In this document: positions 58,681 to 64,000 of the stretch, piece after piece
Layout of the letters: each line of letters opens with the position of its first letter
Position numbering within the stretch: position 1 is the stretch's first letter
Origin: Epiperipatus broadwayi
Lineage: Eukaryota > Onychophora > Udeonychophora > Euonychophora > Peripatidae
Assembly: GCA_028023455.1 (NCBI GenBank)
Contig: JAQFVV010012666.1
Location: forward strand, 891,984 to 955,983
Reading direction: 5' to 3'
Length of the DNA: 64,000 nucleotides
Translations under genes and position numbers: made by a program
The notes under the pieces: model-generated
Told to the model about the DNA's origin: nothing
The model's input: the letters and a program-made list of their open reading frames with translations, nothing else
Databases searched by the model: none

Positions 58681-61600
58681 TCATTATAGAATAATTTTTA
58701 TATAAAACTATGATCACTTATATTTTTCAAATGTGATTTAATTATATCTTTTTTACTTGTTAAAAATATGCATTAACATTGAATCTTTTAAAATTTAATG
58801 ACTAAATAATATCTTTAGAAAACACCCTTTATTCATCATTTATTTATTTGTAATAAACAATAATGAATCCCAAATTAAAAAAAAGATTATGATTCCTTAT
58901 TAACAAGTTATAATCTTGTACTCTTTACCCTTACTTATATCCTTACTTTTAAAACAATATAACCCATCGTATCTTCTTTAATAATAATTCTGCATTTTAA
59001 ACTTATTCATCATTTCATATTTTAAAATACTAGCCTTTACGATGCAATTCAAGCAATATTGATAGTAAATAGAAGTAGGTATATGGAATAAATTAGATTT
59101 TAATTTAATAGCACTTCTATTAAATAACTATCTTGGTCACAGAGTATCATAAATAAGATATGACTATTTTAGTTCATCACCTTTACCAATAAACATAATG
59201 TCAAAGCTATCTATTCAGCTGTATGTAACATTACAACTTCAACATACAGAAAATAACACTACCATGAACAAATACAACTTATAAGGCTAAGTTATCTATA
59301 CTTTCACAATAATCACTATTGTCTATACTTATTCTGATATAAACAAATCCCACCTAAAATATTATCTTGGTTCTATTTAAGACAATAACAAGCTTACATC
59401 GCTAAATCTATTCTTACATTCTTATAATAATAAATAAATTCACGTCTAAAATAACCAACTAACCAATCAATAAGAAAATATTATTTTATCCCTTAGTAAC
59501 TTTATACCTAAATAAAAACAATCAGTATCGATATCCCAGTTTATTATTTTGATCATTTAAAATAAACATTAAATTCCGTTATATTAGAATCATATACTTA
59601 TATTTCCCTTGCATTAGAATGTATTTATAGTATTATTAAAAGTATGCATATTCTTTAACATGAATAAAAAAATTATAAACTATGTGTATGTATTCTGTTT
59701 TTCATACTCATTTCATACTTCCACACTAAAATATATAATAATAAAATACATAAGAAAACGATCAATACTTTTATAATTGTTACCATCAATAATATGTATT
59801 CCTTGTCGATTATTCCATTAATATCTCTGGATCACGAACTAAATAAAAACATTATTTAAATATCGCTCATTCCATATCATCATACTTTAAATATTAAACC
59901 TCTTTTTTTTTTAAAAAAAGACTTTTTTATAATAAATAATCACTAGGTTAGTAAATAATTTAATGTTTTTATGTTCCCATCCTTTTCTATTTTCTAAGCA
60001 TTATGATAAAAGTTAGTAAAATAAGATTTAAAATTATACTATGAAAACTCTGACAAAGTTCTTTATGGTAAATGTCCTTCTCTTTCTGCAGCATTTGTTG
60101 ATAAAAACATCTTCCTTTAATGCAAAAGAAAAAAAAAACTACACCTGCTCCAATAATTCCCCTTTTACGACATGTCCAACGATTCTTTTAAGAATAAAGA
60201 AAATAAACAAAAGTAAGTCGACTTGTAAAATATTCCTATTGCAATACAAATAGTTCAGGTTCTTCTTTTATTTCCAACAGTAATTATTAAATGCATTTTT
60301 TAATCCTTTATTATGACATATATCTTCTAAAACTTTACCGCTTCCAGTTAAATTTCCTACAGGTCAATATTACTGGATTCAACATGGTGTCCATAATATT
60401 ATTATTATAGTTTTAAAATATCTATAGAAATACTTTTACAAACATATTCTGTAAGTCCTGCATACAACAACTATTATTTTGAAGATTTTACAATGTAATA
60501 TTAATTATTTTACCAATAATCTTCATTTTTTAATTTCTTTTAAAAAATTATACTTTTCAAAATCAATTCAAATATTTCTTTATAAAGAAATATTTCAGTG
60601 TTTTAAATAATTGTTAATTTACATTAACAGTTTTTTTAAAAAAATATTCTACTTTAAGATAGCTTTCAGCATAAAAATTTCATATTTTCCTTTCCATCTC
60701 TGATGTGCTTTTCAGAATCTTTTCCGTGAAGTTCTGTCTATTAAATTGACTATTACGTTAGCATGAATGATTAACATAGGCAAAACTATGTGCCAATTAG
60801 AAAAATAATAATTCGATATTTTCCTCCATAAATTTAGTTTCAATGATGACTCCTCCATATCTAGGTTGATATTAAATTAGATGAAATAGATCAGCAAATA
60901 AGGAATTACTTAATATTTTAGCAATTCATATCTCTATCCCATGATCCTATAATAATAAGTTAATATATTCTTTAGAATTTAAAATGATATAATTGACTAT
61001 TACTAATCCGTAATTAGCTAAAGTTGCAGTAACAATGATAGTAAGAATTAAAATAATAGTAATCTGCAAAATTGGTGCAGCTCTTATATATTCAAGCCTA
61101 CTCCACCTTTGATTGGTCTGTTAAACAATACTTACTTTCAATGACCCTGGGCATAGAACACTAGATTAAAGTTAAAACAAATACAAATTTACTAAATATT
61201 TATTTTTTACCATATTATTTAATTCTCAGTTAATTTCATATTTTGTTTACACTTAATAAATACTTTAAAATAACTTTTAAAAATACATTACAATATTTAT
61301 TACTATTTCTATCCTTCTTTTAAACAAAACATATTTATTTTCAAAATAAAATACAAATTTTATTTTATTTATTATATTCACTTTAAAGACCCAATTTAAT
61401 ATTTATAACAGATAATATTATTTTATTCTGGGATAGACAAATCTAATATTTTTAAGACATTAGAATTTAAAAATAGTTTTACTTTATTAAAAAAACACTT
61501 TGCATGTGCAACTATGAATATTTACACGTCATGTGGTTTACAATAATACATGAGAAGCTAATAATTTAACCAAAAAATAAAATAAAAAATTTAATTTACA

Positions 61601-62040
61601 AAATATTACATAAAAATAATATATCAAAATTTAAAATAATTATTCCAATATTATAAAATCATCTATGCACTTGTCCCACATTATTATTTTTAATTAAAGG
61701 ATTTTTAAATATAACTACTGAATACAATTATTACTATTAAATAGTGTATTCATTTAACTTCAAATTACTACTTTTAAAATTTACATTAATTCTTTATTTA
61801 TAAGACTTATTAAATCAGTATTTATTATGGCCAGCTTTCCCAACCATACAATCTTATAATGATATTTAGTTCACTGTTTTCTTTCAAATACTAACACAAT
61901 ATTATACATTGACTATTTTACTTGCCCTAACTAAATTATTAAAAGATCATCAACATATAACATACATCCTTCCCTTCCTTAACTTAGAAATTTAAAATTA
62001 TCCAGTAAATTGATAGAAATAATCCATCCTTACCTAAACA
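58681..62040. other. AT-rich DNA without recognised genes
   Basis: No coding frame, repeat or RNA gene can be supported. The frame at 60041-60253 is short and unrecognised. It begins with a hydrophobic N-terminus (FFMVNVLLFLQHLL-like), but this is common in T-rich DNA. Confidence 0.5.
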
Positions 62041-62047
62041 AAAAAGT

Positions 62048-62048
<1 letters not shown>

Positions 62049-62084
<36 letters not shown>

Positions 62085-62138
62085 TTTAATTAATGATTAT
62101 ATATATATATATATATATATAATCATTAATTAAAAACG
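62049..62138. repeat. Two (TA)n arrays; the second is centred in an 18-bp-arm palindrome
   Basis: GTTTTTAATTAATGATTA lies left of the second array (about 62098-62120) and its reverse complement, TAATCATTAATTAAAAAC, lies right of it. Confidence 0.9.
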
Positions 62139-62770
62139 AAATTGTAATTATAATTGTAATAATAAATTTAACCATTTACAAACTATTACAAACAATCCTT
62201 AAATCCGCAGAAGTAGTTTAGGTTAATTGTTTTTTTAAATTTAATGGCAGTTGAGGCAGGTTTAAGAAATTAATCGAAAGTACTTTGTCTAATTACTAAA
62301 TGCATTTTATTCCTATTTATAAAAATGGCCTCCTAAATTTTTTTTTTATTATGGTTTCTCTCTTCATGAAGAATTTTCACATTTTCAAAATCAAATTTAA
62401 ATTTGTGTCTACATGTAGTTTCATGACCAAAGAAAACTCAAGGAGGCATTAAAACACTGTTATTTTCACTTTTTACATGCCTATATAACAATTCATGCTC
62501 CTTCAATCTCTTCTCAATACTGAACCTAGATTCACCTATATATGATAGCATACAATCATAAAAATATTTGATATATGACATTATTTTTCTGCTTGACAGG
62601 CATGACATCCTTAGAATTATTGACTAATTATTAATATTGTTTGCAATGTACAATGAAACATTAAACACATTCTTATATATATATCCTTAAAAAATTTCAC
62701 TTGTGGATTTGAAATAAATGGAATATGGACATTTATTGTTCCATTACAATATTTTACAGCTTCCTTTGTT
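62139..62770 (-). pseudogene. Penelope-like GIY-YIG remnant and 3' end
   Basis: On the minus strand, from about 62554, the translation reads CMLSYIGES...SIEKRLKEHE. After a stop it continues with HKFKFDFENVKILHEE and, after another stop, EAIFI. These are the YIG, R-x3-H and E motifs of the Penelope GIY-YIG endonuclease in order. Weaker linker sequence (VHIPFISN) lies near 62720. In-frame stops make it dead. The downstream (minus-sense) part, 62139-62280, shares sequence with the fold-back at 34572-34760. Confidence 0.65.
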
Positions 62771-62919
62771 AAAATATTTAAATTTATGTTATATTAAAAA
62801 TTTGTTTTTCTAGACTTAGATTTATGTGCACATGCAAATAATGTATATTAAAATAAAGATTTTAACATTAGAAGTTTAAAGTTTTCACAAAAAATGATCT
62901 CCTCCCTAAATGGTATGAC

Positions 62920-63722
62920 ATGGATAAACCGGAAATGATGGGCTTTATTGAAACCAAAATCTACAGTGGCTCACTAATCATCCCTACAAATAATCTAAAT
63001 CCCAAGGGATATACAGCCTTCTCAAACACATCTGAGACTCTTTCAGTGGATACAAGCATTATCATTGATAAAGCCTATCCATTTAGTTCTTTCAAAATTC
63101 TACATCTTTATGCACACTGACTAACAATTAGAATTACTTATAAAGCCATCACCTTAAACATAGCAATTGTTTATATCCCTTCAGGTCCCGTGATTTTAAA
63201 CATAATTATTCAAACATGACATACAAAACCTTCACCAGAAAATGGTTACATCAGCTGTCTTTTATGATGATGAGAGGAAAAGGCCTTTTTCTAGAAAAGG
63301 CTGTGTCATTTAACAACATTATGAGAGGAAAAGGCCTTTTTCTAGAAAAGGCGCCATCATTACTTAACATAAGTATTCAATTGAAGAATTCCCCTTTCTC
63401 TGATCTTGCAACTGTTTTAATTTCACTGGATATTAATGTTGATATTAGAACAACAATTAATACAGGAAGAATCTTCGGAGTTCTCCTACCATCACATACA
63501 CCAGAATACCTCTTTTCAGAGTTTTACATATATCTTCACAAGTTGAAAAGAATTGCAATGGATCAAGTCCAAGCATGGTGTGCTTTTACTAATCTGCTTT
63601 CATTTAACATTGATCATCCTACCAGAACAACAACACCCCCAACAAAACTACAAAAGCTTATGGATTATACTTTCAAAAATATTATTGGCACTACCAATCA
63701 AATATTGATCATCCTAGTCTGA
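62920..63722 (+). pseudogene. LINE endonuclease-like remnant (uncertain)
   Basis: The frame from 62920 reads GFIETKIYSGSLIIPTNN...GYTAFS, then a stop at 63118. The same frame continues with LNIAIVYIPSGP. This resembles the start of LINE AP-like endonucleases (xxTETxL...GYxxxx...IxVVYxPP). No GDFN or SDH motif was found. The second open frame, 63216-63722, contains a duplicated ~32-base segment and has no motif I can name. Its distant relation to the RTE-like LINE above suggests a different LINE family. Confidence 0.4.
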
Positions 63723-64000
63723 TTGTGTTAAATAAAATATAGCAATTATTAACAAACCTGCTTAGAGAATATATCTCAATTAAAAATAAAAAAAGATATA
63801 TCTAAATATGCCACTCATATATACCAGAAATTTCATTAGATGGGTGCTAGATAACTCTTCCCAGGTTCGAGTACCAACAGCTATTAAAATTTAAACTAAA
63901 ATTGTTTATGGATATTTTATGGAGGAGCAGCTTTACACATTCTATAGAGAAAAATTCCAGAGTCTCCTCACCAAATCTAATGGCATTTTCACATGATAGA
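63723..64000. other. Right window edge, no feature seen
   Basis: AT-rich sequence with no long frame. It could be the continuation of the LINE-like remnant, but I see no motif. Confidence 0.4.

Overview
This is a strongly AT-rich, gene-poor stretch of animal (invertebrate metazoan) nuclear DNA that is mostly transposable elements, fold-back repeats and very long (TA)n microsatellites. There are no operons, rRNA genes or CRISPR arrays. The mix of RTE-like LINEs, Penelope-like elements with GIY-YIG domains, Ty3/gypsy elements and huge (TA)n tracts would fit a mollusc (for example a cephalopod) or another AT-rich invertebrate. The sequence alone does not fix the species.

Layout. 1-1163: LTR-retrotransposon-like debris. 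4284-9239: a decayed Ty3/gypsy element with gag zinc knuckles, protease, RT, RNase H, integrase, a polypurine tract and a complete 608-bp 3' LTR. 10.38-14.8 kb: a long non-coding repeat whose diverged second copy lies at 54.76-58.68 kb in the same orientation. 16049-17995: a solo-LTR-like unit bounded by TGTAAC and GTTACA, inside (TA)n. 18.67-30.62 kb: a nearly continuous chain of elements, in order a full-length but decayed LINE, a Penelope-like element, a gag-only LTR element with 1.54-kb terminal direct repeats, and a 5'-truncated LINE. Every junction in the chain is a (TA)n tract. 32-38 kb: (TA)n arrays, four fold-back elements and a 260-bp direct duplication. 37992-38228 (minus): the only good candidate host exon, a cysteine-rich 79-codon module with symmetric phase-1 boundaries. 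39957-43252 (minus): a LINE with an intact 995-codon endonuclease/reverse transcriptase ORF and no visible catalytic defect. 43.4-54.7 kb: mostly featureless AT-rich DNA with (AAT)n and a 30-bp minisatellite. 58.7-64 kb: AT-rich DNA, an antisense Penelope GIY-YIG remnant and a LINE-endonuclease-like remnant that may run off the end.

How the parts relate. The intact LINE can in principle supply the machinery for its own family, and the 1.27-kb truncated copy at 29.3-30.6 kb is nearly identical to it, so the family was active recently. The gag-only element would need pol from elsewhere. Short sequences flanking several (TA)n arrays are repeated in inverted orientation on the other side of the array, which points to a shared hairpin-driven process at these arrays.

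Limits: boundaries and similarities were judged by eye. No alignment, database search or RNA evidence was available.
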